Notes: generated by a model from the sequence alone, not told the origin. Positions 1 to 8,133 are shown, counted from the stretch's first letter. The stretch is DNA of 64,000 nucleotides from Methyloversatilis discipulorum (GCF_018780585.1 NZ_JADMJL010000008.1:62001-126000); one strand, 5' to 3'. Numbers and translations are program-made.

Positions 1-1
1 C

Positions 2-298
2 TATCGCATCGTGCAGGAGGCGGTCACCAATGCCTTCAAGCACTCCGACTGCTCGCGCCTGCTGATCGGCGTGAGCACCGAGCAGGGCAGTGACGGTCGC
101 GTGCTCAAGCTCGACATCTGGGACAACGGCAGTGCGCACGGCATACCGACCGGCGTCGCCGGGCTGGGCATGCTGGGCATGCGCGAACGCGCGCTCGCGC
201 TGGGCGGCGTCTGCAGCGCCGGCCCGGCTACCGGCGGCGGCTGGCGCGTCACCGTGCGTCTGCCCTTCGCACGCAATGAACAGGAGATCACCGCATGA
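2..298 (+). CDS. Sensor histidine kinase, C-terminal fragment
   Basis: This is the C-terminal ~98 residues of a histidine kinase whose 5' part lies outside the window. The fragment opens inside the ATP-binding domain with the N-box (YRIVQEAVTNAFKHS) and continues through DNGSAHG and GLGMLGMRERALALGG. That arrangement is typical of the HATPase_c domain of the NarX/LiaS/DegS (HisKA_3) kinases. The stop overlaps the next start by four bases (ATGA), so kinase and regulator are translationally coupled. The NarL-type response regulator downstream is its obvious partner. The input signal cannot be read because the sensor domain is missing. Confidence 0.9.
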   Translation, partial: YRIVQEAVTNAFKHSDCSRLLIGVSTEQGSDGRVLKLDIWDNGSAHGIPTGVAGLGMLGMRERALALGGVCSAGPATGGGWRVTVRLPFARNEQEITA

Positions 299-987
299 AC
301 AACCGACAGACCCGCATCCTTCTGGTCGACGACCACGCGGTCGTGCGCACCGGTTACCGCGCGCTGCTGGAGATGAACGAGGCGCTGCTGGTGGCGGCCG
401 AAGCCGGTACCGCCGACGAGGCCTACGCGGCCTACCGCAAGCACGCGCCGGACGTGGTGGTGATGGACATCATGCTGCCCGGCTCCAGCGGCATCGAAGC
501 CACGCGGCGCATCGTTGCCTTCGACGAACAGGCCAAGGTGCTCATGTTCACGATGTGTTCGCACCCGACCGTGGTGCAGCAGGCGCTCGACGCCGGCGCG
601 CTCGGCGTGCTGACCAAGGACAGTCCCGCCGAGCAGCTGGTCGACGCGGTGCAGTCGGTGGCGCGCGGCAAGCGCGTGCTGAGCCGGCAGGTGGCGGAAA
701 GCGTGGCCTTCTCGCACTACCTGCCGGAATCCAAGCTGTTCGGTTACCTGACGCCGCGTGAATTCGAAATGTGCCGCCTTCTGGTGTCCGGCCATTCGAT
801 CGACGCCATCGCCGAACAGCTCAACCTGAGCCCGAAGACGGTGGCCAACAAGCTCAGCACCGCGCGGCGCAAGCTCGACGTCAGTTCCGACATCGAGCTG
901 GTGAAGCTCGCCTCCGAGGTTGGTCTGGTGCCCTGGGTGACCGAGCGCCGGCTGGGCCTGACCGACGCGCCGCCGACGTCGCGCTAG
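295..987 (+). CDS. NarL/FixJ-family response regulator
   Basis: This 230-residue DNA-binding response regulator has an N-terminal receiver domain (ILLVDDHAVVRTGYRALL). Its phospho-acceptor is Asp58 in VVVMDIMLPG and the conserved Lys lies in VLTKDSPAEQ. A C-terminal LuxR-type helix-turn-helix starts near residue 150 (LTPREFEMCRLLVSG...LSPKTVANKL). The start ATG overlaps the kinase stop. Phosphorylation by the upstream kinase should control DNA binding. The target genes cannot be deduced from this window. The stop codon TAG lies at the foot of a hairpin shared with the convergent GTPase gene. Confidence 0.93.
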   Translation: MNNRQTRILLVDDHAVVRTGYRALLEMNEALLVAAEAGTADEAYAAYRKHAPDVVVMDIMLPGSSGIEATRRIVAFDEQAKVLMFTMCSHPTVVQQALDAGALGVLTKDSPAEQLVDAVQSVARGKRVLSRQVAESVAFSHYLPESKLFGYLTPREFEMCRLLVSGHSIDAIAEQLNLSPKTVANKLSTARRKLDVSSDIELVKLASEVGLVPWVTERRLGLTDAPPTSR

Positions 988-1042
988 GGTCTGTTGCCAC
1001 TGATTCGCGCGCGGCCCGCGATTCAATAGCAACAGACCCTAG
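984..1042. terminator. Long inverted repeat, likely bidirectional terminator
   Basis: Arms of 14 bp (984-997 and 1029-1042, starting CTAGGGTCTGTTGC) surround a ~31-base loop that is itself partly self-complementary. It lies between convergent genes, and each arm contains the TAG stop codon of the gene running into it. There is no clear T-run, so it could instead be an intergenic repeat used as a transcription block. Confidence 0.6.
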
Positions 1043-2259
1043 GTGCCGTGCTCCGGCTCTTCGTCGGCGGCAAGCGCCCACGGGTCGAAGGGATCCGGCA
1101 GCGTGCGCCAGACGGCCGAGCCGGCGGCCATTTCGGCATCGGTCAGCAGACAGGCGTCGAGTTGCTGGCGTATCCACGTCTCGTCCATGTCCATGCCGAT
1201 GAACACAAGTTCCTGGCGACGGTCGCCGAAGGGCGCCAGCCAGCGCGCCTCGATCTGCTTCAGGTAGTCGTGGTCGGCCGGCCAGTCGGCGCGGTCCACC
1301 GCCGCCCACCACAGGCCGGCCGGGCGGTTGCGACAGATGCCGCCGGCCTGCGCCCATTCGCCGGCGAAATCCATGCGGCTGGCCAGCCAGAAGAAGCCCT
1401 TGCTGCGGATGACGCCCGGCCATTCGTCGTGGATCAGGTTCCAGAAGCGCTGCGGATGGAAGGGGCGGCGCGCGCTCCATGAAAAGCTGCGGATGCCATA
1501 GGTGTCGGATTCCGGCACGTGGGTGCCGCGCATTTCCTGCAGCCAGCCCGGCGCTTCGGCGGCGGCGTCGAAGTCGAAGCGACCGGTGTCGAGGATGCGG
1601 TCCAGCGGCACGCGCCCTTCGGTCGATTCGACCACGTCGGCGCGCGGGTTCAGTGCGCGCAGTATCGCGTGCAGGCGGCTGCGTTCGTCGGCGCTGACCA
1701 GGTCGCACTTGTTCAGCACGATCACGTCGGCGAACTCGATCTGGTCGACCAGCAGGTCGACCACCGTGCGCGCGTCCTCGTCGCCGAGCGATTCGCCGCG
1801 CTCGGCGATCATGTCCTGGCTCGAGTAGTCGCGCAGGAAGTTGTACGCATCGACCACGGTCACCATGGTGTCCAGCCGCGACACCGATGACAGGCTGCTG
1901 CCATCCTCGTCTTCGAAAGTGAAGGTTTCGGCTACCGGCAGCGGTTCGGAAATGCCGGTCGATTCGATCAGCAGATAGTCGAAGCGGCCTTCGCGCGCCA
2001 GCCGCGATACTTCGATCAGCAGGTCTTCGCGCAAGGTGCAGCAGATGCAGCCGTTGGACATTTCGACCATGCGGGCGTCGGTGCGCGACAGCTGCGCACC
2101 GTGCGCCACCAGCTGGGCGTCGATGTTCACTTCCGACATGTCATTCACGATGACCGCGACGCGGCGGCCTTCGCTGTTGGACAGCACGTGGTTCAGCAGG
2201 GTGGTCTTGCCGGCGCCGAGAAAGCCCGACAGCACGGTGACCGGAAGTCGTTCGTTCAT
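1039..2259 (-). CDS. COG0523 (CobW/YjiA) GTPase, putative zinc metallochaperone
   Basis: A 406-residue P-loop GTPase of the COG0523 family. The Walker A motif GFLGAGKT is at residues 12-19. The family metal-binding CxCC motif is NGCICC (Cys71, Cys73, Cys74), Walker B is in [11 protein letters not shown], and the base-recognition motif is NKCD. The C-terminal CobW_C domain carries the conserved [16 protein letters not shown] segment. Members near zinc genes (ZigA/ZagA type) are thought to deliver Zn to client enzymes during zinc starvation. This gene is last in a minus-strand operon, 19 bp after the DUF1826 gene and downstream of an all3515-like PEP-CTERM gene, with znuD and zur nearby. Zinc is therefore the likely metal. 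The client protein is unknown. Confidence 0.9.
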   Translation of the reverse strand: MNERLPVTVLSGFLGAGKTTLLNHVLSNSEGRRVAVIVNDMSEVNIDAQLVAHGAQLSRTDARMVEMSNGCICCTLREDLLIEVSRLAREGRFDYLLIESTGISEPLPVAETFTFEDEDGSSLSSVSRLDTMVTVVDAYNFLRDYSSQDMIAERGESLGDEDARTVVDLLVDQIEFADVIVLNKCDLVSADERSRLHAILRALNPRADVVESTEGRVPLDRILDTGRFDFDAAAEAPGWLQEMRGTHVPESDTYGIRSFSWSARRPFHPQRFWNLIHDEWPGVIRSKGFFWLASRMDFAGEWAQAGGICRNRPAGLWWAAVDRADWPADHDYLKQIEARWLAPFGDRRQELVFIGMDMDETWIRQQLDACLLTDAEMAAGSAVWRTLPDPFDPWALAADEEPEHGT

Positions 2260-2278
2260 GGTGGTGTGGTTTCCGTAT

Positions 2279-2920
2279 TCAGTACACCGCGTCGAAGGCG
2301 GCGACGATGCGCAGCCGGTGCGCTGCGTCGAGGTGGGGTGAGCGATGGATGACGCCGCGGCCGGCGTTGTCCGGCCACAGCTCACCCTTGAGCAGCACGA
2401 TGTCGCCCGCTGCAGCGCGGCCGATGCCGCTGGCGTCGGTCATCACGTCGTCGCTGCCGAGGCGGCTGCGGTCGGCGCAGCGCTCGTCCAGCCACTCGGT
2501 GGCCGGACCGATCCAGGTACAGAGCAGGCGCAGGGCGACGCGGTCGACGTGCCAGCGCGGACACATGGCGCGGTCCAGCACTTCGATGCGCACGCCGACG
2601 CGCGTGCAGCCGGTGAGGTCGGCCAGCAGTTCGGACAGCTGCCGCACGTCGGCATCGACGGCGTCGCGCCCCAGCAGTTCGGGCAGGGTGCCGGTGGGCA
2701 GCGGGCTGCCGGCGTCGATCACCGCGCGCCGTCCACTGCCCAGTGCGCCGCTGGCGTGGGCGGCGTGCAGACAGTCGGCCAGGCCGGGCGGCAGAGGGCG
2801 GTGCAGCCGCACCAGATTGACGGACGGATCGAAGACCTGCGCCAGATCGGTCAGCGTGACGGCGTCGACGGCGCGGGGACAGGACGTCGCGGGGGCGGGA
2901 GGTTGAAATCGAATGTTCAT
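2279..2920 (-). CDS. DUF1826 family protein
   Basis: A 213-residue cytosolic protein of the DUF1826 family with no signal peptide or membrane segment. Recognisable family features are the central [17 protein letters not shown] stretch, the [10 protein letters not shown] segment and a C-terminal GDIVLLKGE...IHRSP motif. Its histidine pattern (WHVD...HRSP) is reminiscent of a 2-oxoglutarate/Fe(II) dioxygenase double-stranded beta-helix, but that is inference. DUF1826 genes commonly sit beside COG0523 GTPases. Here the gene lies between the GTPase (19 bp) and the PEP-CTERM gene (37 bp) in one operon, so a role in zinc-limited growth is likely. Its biochemical activity is unknown. Confidence 0.8.
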   Translation of the reverse strand: MNIRFQPPAPATSCPRAVDAVTLTDLAQVFDPSVNLVRLHRPLPPGLADCLHAAHASGALGSGRRAVIDAGSPLPTGTLPELLGRDAVDADVRQLSELLADLTGCTRVGVRIEVLDRAMCPRWHVDRVALRLLCTWIGPATEWLDERCADRSRLGSDDVMTDASGIGRAAAGDIVLLKGELWPDNAGRGVIHRSPHLDAAHRLRIVAAFDAVY

Positions 2921-2957
2921 GGTGCTTGCAGGCGGGGCGTGCCCGCCTGCCTCGCCC

Positions 2958-3809
2958 TCAGCGCGCGCGTCGTGCAGCCACCGTGCCCAGCATCAGCAGA
3001 CCGCCGAGCAGCATGGCCCAGCTCGCCGGTTCAGGCACCGGCGGTGCGACCGCGAAGTCGATGTAGAAAGTGCCACCGTCGCGCACGGCGGTATTGCTGC
3101 CCAGGTTCACCAGCGAGAACTGCGCGGTGTAGGTGCCGACCGCGGCGGCCGCGTCGGTGTAGAAGGTCGGCACGAAGTCGAAGCCATTGCCGTCGCCCAG
3201 CAGATAGAGGTTGCCGCTGTCGAACAGGTCCATGTCGCCATTGGCGGCGACCTTCAGACCCGGCGTGATGTACTCCAGCTTCAGCGCGACCTGCACGCCG
3301 TCGAGCTGTGCGTTCCAGCGGTTGGCGCTGCTTGCGTACAGCACCGCCTCGGCGCTGCCGGCGGCGCCGTCGGCCAGCGACTGGATGGACGACGCACCGA
3401 GGTAGCTGTAATCGTGATGAGCGACGCTGTCATCGAGCACGCCGCTGACCAGCTTGCCGGCGAATGCTCCGCTGCCTGCGCTCAGCGCGAGCGTGCCGGG
3501 CAGCGGTGAAATGCGTGCCGACAGTTCCGGAATGCGGTTGTTCGCGTTGCTGCCGTTGATGACCGGCGCTGCGGCGCTGCCGGTATAGCTGTAGGCGCCG
3601 ATGCCGTGGAAGTGGTTGCCGTGCTCCATCAGATAGGTGAGGCGGCCGTAGTTCGGATTGGCCAGGCCGGCATAGGTGCCGCTGGCAATCGTCGCCAGGC
3701 TGTCGATCCCGATGTAGAAGCCGATGCCTTCATCGGCGCGCAGCGGCTCGCTGGCGTGTGCGAAGCCGGACATGAGGCCGGCAATGACGAGCAGGGCGCG
3801 GACTTTCAA
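2958..3809 (-). CDS. PEP-CTERM protein, all3515-like (Zur-regulon type)
   Basis: A 283-residue secreted protein. The TTG start is chosen because AGGAG lies seven bases upstream and the protein then begins with a clean signal peptide (LKVRALLVIAGLMSGFAHA). The body contains LMEHGNHFHGIGAYSYTG, a His-rich motif I associate with the Zur-repressed all3515 family first noted in cyanobacteria. The C-terminus is a canonical PEP-CTERM sorting signal (VPEPASWAMLLGG, hydrophobic stretch, RRAR). It should be cleaved and anchored by an exosortase, which is not encoded here. It is the first gene of the PEP-CTERM/DUF1826/COG0523 operon. Metal binding at the cell surface by the HxNHFH-like motif is plausible but unproven. 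Confidence 0.82.
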   Translation of the reverse strand: MKVRALLVIAGLMSGFAHASEPLRADEGIGFYIGIDSLATIASGTYAGLANPNYGRLTYLMEHGNHFHGIGAYSYTGSAAAPVINGSNANNRIPELSARISPLPGTLALSAGSGAFAGKLVSGVLDDSVAHHDYSYLGASSIQSLADGAAGSAEAVLYASSANRWNAQLDGVQVALKLEYITPGLKVAANGDMDLFDSGNLYLLGDGNGFDFVPTFYTDAAAAVGTYTAQFSLVNLGSNTAVRDGGTFYIDFAVAPPVPEPASWAMLLGGLLMLGTVAARRAR

Positions 3810-3823
3810 GATGCTCTCCTTTG

Positions 3824-3870
3824 TTGATAATCGAATATCAAAAGATACGGGGTGTAGTCTTTTTTGTAAA
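3824..3870 (-). promoter_or_regulatory. Promoter with palindromic operator for the minus-strand zinc operon
   Basis: On the minus strand TTTACA (3865-3870) and TATCTT (3842-3847) are separated by 17 bp, a good sigma-70 pair. Immediately downstream, over the expected start point, lies TTGATAATCGAATATCAA (3824-3841), an 18-bp palindrome with 16 of 18 positions symmetric. This is the layout of a repressor operator; Zur is the natural candidate, by inference from the genes it serves. Confidence 0.6.
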
Positions 3871-3874
3871 GGAG

Positions 3875-3890
3875 ATTGCATTATCATTAG
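3875..3890. promoter_or_regulatory. Possible second Fur/Zur-like site
   Basis: ATTGCATTATCATTAG (reverse complement CTAATGATAATGCAAT) resembles half of a Fur-family box. It lies between the -35 of the minus-strand operon and the ribosome-binding site of the divergent PEP-CTERM gene, where it could control the plus-strand gene. This is a pattern match only. Confidence 0.35.
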
Positions 3891-3913
3891 AGGCCATCAT
3901 CCGGAGACCTCTC

Positions 3914-4768
3914 ATGCGCGCGCCCATCCGCTTCATGCACCTTGCTGCAGCATTGCTGTCCTTCCACGTCGGCGCGGCACACGCCCTCCACTTCGACGTC
4001 GCCATCGGGCTCGACCAGGGGCCGGCGGCCGGCAGCAGGATCACGGTCGGTGCCTACGGCGACCTGCCGTTCGAGCAGTTGCCGATCGACGTCCACACCG
4101 GATACATGGTGTTCCCGGGCGACTTCGGCGACTTCGAGGGCGGGCCGAAAAGCACCGACGATCCGGGTTTCCAGGCTTTCCCGGGCAGCCTGTCCGGCGC
4201 CAGCGGTGCCCGAGATTTCATCGGTTTCAAGGCGGTCGGCACGCTGTTGCAGTGGGATGCCGCCAGCGGCACATGGTCGGCCGCCGATGACGGCGTCGGC
4301 ATCCGCCTGTACGGCGCGGTGCCGCCGGCGGTGGCCAATGCCTACATCCAGTCGCTGATCAATCCGCGCCTGGCACCGCCCGGTGCAGCGGCGAATTTCG
4401 AGTTCTATTCGCAGGGAACGTTGTTTACCGGCGCCGGCATCGAAGGCCCGGTCGCGGCGACGATAGACGACGCGAACGCCAACGGCGGCTTCCATGCGCA
4501 CCTGGACTGGTTCATCGAAGGCGCGGCACCGTCCAGCGCCTACATGGTGACGCTGCAGCTGACCGACGCGACGTCGATAGGGGGGCGCGGACGCTATGTC
4601 GACTCCGATCCCTTCCATGTGGTGTTCAACTACGGCCTCAGTGCCGAACAGTACGAAACCGCCTTCATGTCGCGCGTCAGCCTGCCGGTGCCGGAGCCAT
4701 CGAGCTGGGCATTGATGATGGCCGGTCTCGTGCTGACGATTTCGCTGGCGCGTCGGGTCAGAAGCTGA
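3914..4768 (+). CDS. PEP-CTERM sorting domain protein
   Basis: A 284-residue exported protein. The start is preceded by GGAG with 7-base spacing and followed by a signal peptide ending near HVGAAHA. The C-terminus is VPEPSSWALMMAGL plus an Arg-rich tail, a PEP-CTERM sorting signal. The body shares several motifs in the same order with the protein at 6989-7708: F..DF..F.GG..K.TDDPGF, HAHLDW (HSHLDF there) and F.VVFNYGL (FYIAFNNGL there), so the two are paralogues. Divergent from the zinc operon and convergent with znuD, whose stop it overlaps by 11 bp. A surface zinc-related role is inferred from context only. Confidence 0.82.
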   Translation: MRAPIRFMHLAAALLSFHVGAAHALHFDVAIGLDQGPAAGSRITVGAYGDLPFEQLPIDVHTGYMVFPGDFGDFEGGPKSTDDPGFQAFPGSLSGASGARDFIGFKAVGTLLQWDAASGTWSAADDGVGIRLYGAVPPAVANAYIQSLINPRLAPPGAAANFEFYSQGTLFTGAGIEGPVAATIDDANANGGFHAHLDWFIEGAAPSSAYMVTLQLTDATSIGGRGRYVDSDPFHVVFNYGLSAEQYETAFMSRVSLPVPEPSSWALMMAGLVLTISLARRVRS

Positions 4769-6890
4769 GGCTGAGGCCGGCTTCGACGCTGCGCCCAGGC
4801 TCCGGCGAGAAGCTGCGCAGGAAGGACACCGGGTTGCGCGCTTCGGCATTGAGCAGATTACGGGCCTTCAGGTACAGCGTCAGCGTGCGGCCGCCATCGA
4901 GCGGACGCACGTGGTTCAGGTTGGCGCCAACCAGGGTGTAGCCGTCGCTGGCGGTTTCGTTGGCGCCCGGCCTGTCCTGCGCCGCGTGTCGCGTGATGCG
5001 CACCCGCCCGGACCACGCCCCCTTGCGTGCCGCCAGCTGTGTGCCGAGGCGCAGCGGCGGCATGCGCGGCACGTCTTCGTCGAGGACCGGCAGCCGGGCG
5101 CGCACGGCGTCGGCGAAGACCGACCACTCGACGTCGCCGAAACGGCTGGTCGCCCATTTCAATGCCAGTTCCGCCTCGAAACCCCGTAGCTTGGCGCGGC
5201 TTTGCGCGTACTGAACCACCTGCAGACATTCCTCCAGGCGGACGCAGGCGAAGCGGAACTGCTCTTCGGCGGTGTCGTAGAAGAAGGCTTCGCTGCGCTG
5301 GAAGATGTAGTTGCTGACGTCGTTGGCGTACACGCTGACCGCAGCGCGCAGTCGTGCGTCCTCGTACAGCGCCGACAGATCGATCGAGCGCGCGCCTTCC
5401 TTATTCAGGCCGGGGTCGCCCAGGTCGTAGGTGCGGGTCGCCAGATGGGCGCCCAGCGAATAGAGCTCGTGGATTTCCGGTGCGCGCTCCGCGTGGGCGG
5501 CGCTGACCGTGAAACTCAGCGCATCGGCCGCCTGCCAGCGCAGCGACGCAGAGGTACTTTGTGCGTTGATACGGCGCCGCGGAAAGCTCACCGCGAATCC
5601 GCCGGCAAGTTCGCGATCGCCGGCTTCCATGCGCGTCATTTCGCCGCGCCAGCCCAGTTCGAAGCGCAGGCTGGAGATGTCGACATGCTGCGTTGCGTAG
5701 AGGGCGGAACTGCGCATCGAGGTCTGCGGAATGAAAGCTTCGACGCCGAGCGCCGAGAAGTCGCGCCGTGTGTGGTGCACACCGACCGTGCCACCGAGGT
5801 GTTCGCCGAAGGTGTGCTCCAGTTCGATCCGCTGTTCGATCGCCTTGTTGCGGAAGGTGGTGGCGACGGCGCCCTGATCGACTTCGTCGTGCCGGTAATC
5901 GACGTGCGCCCCGGTATAGCGCAGCGACTGCAGCCAGCCTTCGCCCAGCCATTCGGCGCGGGTGTCGACGCGGCGGTTGTCCATCACGATGCGCACCCGG
6001 TCGTCGCCGCCATGCGAGTGGCCGGGGGCGGGCGGAATGCCGTAGTCGTTCGACGCGTTGTTCACGGCGGCGCCCAGCAGCGCGTTGCCGATGAACAGGC
6101 TGCCGCCCAGCGTGCCGGCGGCGGCGCGTGCATCGCTGTTGTACAGGCGCCCGCAGCTGTTGCGCGTGTTGATCAGGCCGAACTGTTGCTGCACGGCGTC
6201 GTCGTCGACGGCGCAGCCGGCGATGCGGGCGTCACCGCGATCGCGGCTGCTGGCCGAGGCGTGCAGCGCGAACGGGCCGCGGCCGCCGTCGAGCCGCAGT
6301 GAACTGATCCGTTCCGACGCGTTGGTGTTGTAGCCGAGGTCGACCGCGCCGCTGAGTGCCTTCTGCGGCAGGCGTGTCGGAATGCGTTCGTCGGCCACGT
6401 CGACCACGCCGCCGATGGCGCCGCCGCCGTAGCGGATGGTGGCCGGGCCGCGCAGGATGCGCACCGAATCCGCCACCGCCGTATCGGCAGTCGATGCGTG
6501 ATCGGGGCTGAAAGTGGTGGCGTCGTGCGTGCCGCCGCCATTGCTCAGTACTTTCACCCGCGCACCGCTGAGGCCGCGGATGACCGGCAGGCCGACGCCG
6601 GTGCCGAAGGAGGCGTTGTGCACGCCCGCTTCGTCGCCCACCGTTTCGCCCAGCGTCGCGCCCTTGCGGTCGCGCAGCGCTTCGCCGCGCAGTCTGGATG
6701 CGCCCGCTTCGTTCGCTGCGTCGGGCGGTCGGCTGTCCTCGACGCGGATGGCGGGTAGTTCGATGGCGTCGGCGACATCCTGCGCGATCGCGCTGCGGCA
6801 GCAGGCGGTGAGCAGGAGGAGAGACAGGCTTCCGGCGATACCAGGGCGCCGGATCGCCCCGGGGTGGGGACGGACGAATCGAGACGACAT
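4758..6890 (-). CDS. znuD: TonB-dependent outer-membrane receptor, ZnuD-like zinc receptor
   Basis: A 710-residue TonB-dependent receptor. A signal peptide (LLLLTACCRSAIAQ) is followed by a plug domain with VIRGLSGARVKVLSNGG and RILRGPATIRYGGGAIGGVVDV, then a beta-barrel ending in ...SVEAGLSLSF, a typical outer-membrane C-terminus with terminal Phe. The segment YGIPPAPGHSHGGD (His291, His293) and a Cys pair in the loop around residues 220-250 match the metal-capturing loops described for ZnuD. It would import zinc across the outer membrane using TonB-ExbBD energy. Flanked by PEP-CTERM paralogues and close to zur, so zinc rather than iron or cobalamin is the likely substrate. The promoter region contains overlapping dyads. 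Confidence 0.85.
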   Translation of the reverse strand: MSSRFVRPHPGAIRRPGIAGSLSLLLLTACCRSAIAQDVADAIELPAIRVEDSRPPDAANEAGASRLRGEALRDRKGATLGETVGDEAGVHNASFGTGVGLPVIRGLSGARVKVLSNGGGTHDATTFSPDHASTADTAVADSVRILRGPATIRYGGGAIGGVVDVADERIPTRLPQKALSGAVDLGYNTNASERISSLRLDGGRGPFALHASASSRDRGDARIAGCAVDDDAVQQQFGLINTRNSCGRLYNSDARAAAGTLGGSLFIGNALLGAAVNNASNDYGIPPAPGHSHGGDDRVRIVMDNRRVDTRAEWLGEGWLQSLRYTGAHVDYRHDEVDQGAVATTFRNKAIEQRIELEHTFGEHLGGTVGVHHTRRDFSALGVEAFIPQTSMRSSALYATQHVDISSLRFELGWRGEMTRMEAGDRELAGGFAVSFPRRRINAQSTSASLRWQAADALSFTVSAAHAERAPEIHELYSLGAHLATRTYDLGDPGLNKEGARSIDLSALYEDARLRAAVSVYANDVSNYIFQRSEAFFYDTAEEQFRFACVRLEECLQVVQYAQSRAKLRGFEAELALKWATSRFGDVEWSVFADAVRARLPVLDEDVPRMPPLRLGTQLAARKGAWSGRVRITRHAAQDRPGANETASDGYTLVGANLNHVRPLDGGRTLTLYLKARNLLNAEARNPVSFLRSFSPEPGRSVEAGLSLSF

Positions 6891-6915
6891 GCAGCGGCAG
6901 GGCGGACGGTGATTG

Positions 6916-6947
6916 CTATTGCTAATAATATAGCGTTATCGTTAACG
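6916..6947. promoter_or_regulatory. Candidate Zur operator region between znuD and a PEP-CTERM gene
   Basis: This AT-rich island in a GC-rich intergenic space contains overlapping dyads. CGTTATCGTTAACG (6934-6947) is symmetric at 12 of 14 positions, and TAATAATATAGCGTTATCG overlaps it. On the minus strand TATATT/TATTAT in the same stretch can serve as the znuD -10. A repressor bound here would block both divergent genes. Zur is the inferred ligand-dependent repressor. Confidence 0.5.
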
Positions 6948-6988
6948 CCGATGTTCACTTCCTTTCCGTCCTCACCAAGGAGCAAGCG

Positions 6989-7708
6989 ATGAAATATTCC
7001 GGACCCGGTTCTTTACTGCGTGCGCTCGGCATGACCGCATTTCTTTCAACACAGCTCTTCGTGGCGGCGCAGGCGGCCGATCACGCGGGCGATATCGAGG
7101 TCGGCATGGCGGCGGGCGCGCTGGTGGTCGATCCCGAGGGGCTGGCGCAGATTGCCGCCAATGGTTACCGCCTGTTCGAAGCGGATTTCCGAGACTTCAG
7201 CGGTGGCCTGTTCAAGACCGACGACCCGGGCTTCGTCGCGGAAGAGGGCGCGCTCGATGTCGGGCTGGTCGTCGGTTACCGCGGCCTTGGCGTGCTGCAG
7301 TCGTGGAACGGTTCGATGTGGACGAGCAGCGGTCCTTCGGTCTTCGTGTCGATCGAGGACGTGCTGGGCACGATCACTTCATTCGGCTACGGCGCGGTCA
7401 CCGATCCTGCCGGCGCGATCGCCCAAGTGTCCGGTGCCGGCGACATCCACTCGCACCTGGATTTCTCGATCGGCGGCGCGGACCGCGCGCTGGCCGGTGC
7501 CTACCTGATCACGCTGCAGCTCGAAGCGAACGGCGTGCTGGCGTCGTCGCCGTTCTACATCGCCTTCAACAACGGGCTCGATGAAGCGACTTTTGAAGGC
7601 GCGGTCGGCGCGCTGATGGCGCCGGTGCCGGAACCGGCAACGTGGGCGATGCTGATCGCCGGCGTCGGTCTGGTGGGCGCGCTCGGCCGTCGCCGTCAGT
7701 GCGTGTGA
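6989..7708 (+). CDS. PEP-CTERM sorting domain protein, paralogue of the one at 3914
   Basis: A 239-residue exported protein with an AAGGAG ribosome-binding site, a signal peptide ending AAQAA and the C-terminal sorting signal VPEPATWAMLIAGVGLVGALGRRRQ. It shares with the 3914-4768 product the F.AD.RDFSGG.FKTDDPGF block, an IHSHLDFSIGG His motif and a FYIAFNNGLDEATFEGAV block, so both derive from one family I cannot name. Divergent from znuD, and its last codons overlap the 3' end of zur by 13 bp. Co-regulation with zinc uptake is likely from position; biochemical role unknown. Confidence 0.82.
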   Translation: MKYSGPGSLLRALGMTAFLSTQLFVAAQAADHAGDIEVGMAAGALVVDPEGLAQIAANGYRLFEADFRDFSGGLFKTDDPGFVAEEGALDVGLVVGYRGLGVLQSWNGSMWTSSGPSVFVSIEDVLGTITSFGYGAVTDPAGAIAQVSGAGDIHSHLDFSIGGADRALAGAYLITLQLEANGVLASSPFYIAFNNGLDEATFEGAVGALMAPVPEPATWAMLIAGVGLVGALGRRRQCV

Positions 7709-8133
7709 TCGTGGTCGTGCGGATGCGTGTGCCCGGCTGAGGGCGCTCCGTCCGCGTCTCCTTTTCCGCTGCACGCGCTGCAGCGGCCGAACAGTGTCAC
7801 GTCGTGCGCCTCGACCGAAAAACCGGCGGGCGCCAGTGCGTTCCAGTCGGTCTGGCATTCGGCGATGTCGAACACGCGGTCGCACTGCAGGCACTTGAAG
7901 TGATGGTGGTGACCGAGGTGGGCCACCTCGTAGCGCGGTGCCTCGCCCGGCAGGCTCACTTCGCGGATGCGGCCTTCTTCGAGCAGCAGCTTGATGTTGC
8001 GATACACGGTCGCGAGCCCGAGCGCCGGCGCTTCGCTGCGTGCCAGCGCGTGCAGTTCGGCCGGCGACAGGGGCCGGCCGGCCGCTTCGATGGCGCCGAG
8101 TATCGCGGTGCGCTGACGCGTATTGCGCTCCAT
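7696..8133 (-). CDS. zur: Fur-family transcriptional repressor, Zur-like
   Basis: A 145-residue Fur-family regulator. The N-terminal winged helix includes LGLATVYRNIKLLLEEG, the family recognition helix. The dimerisation/metal domain has GHHHHFKCLQCDRVFDI and a second CxxC pair (GRCSAC), together forming the structural zinc site. The His-rich C-terminal tail (HTHPHDHDHTH) is common in Zur proteins. Fur itself is also possible by sequence, but the company of znuD, COG0523 and an all3515-like gene makes Zur the better call. With Zn bound it should repress the palindrome-bearing promoters upstream. It ends within the convergent PEP-CTERM gene. Confidence 0.82.
   Translation of the reverse strand: MERNTRQRTAILGAIEAAGRPLSPAELHALARSEAPALGLATVYRNIKLLLEEGRIREVSLPGEAPRYEVAHLGHHHHFKCLQCDRVFDIAECQTDWNALAPAGFSVEAHDVTLFGRCSACSGKGDADGAPSAGHTHPHDHDHTH

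Noticed and set aside
5202-6302. 366-codon open frame opposite znuD
   Set aside because: No recognisable domain, compositionally a shadow of the receptor gene on the other strand.
4758-6890. Iron-siderophore or cobalamin receptor
   Set aside because: GHSHGGD loop and zinc-gene neighbours point to ZnuD; no cob gene or riboswitch lies upstream.
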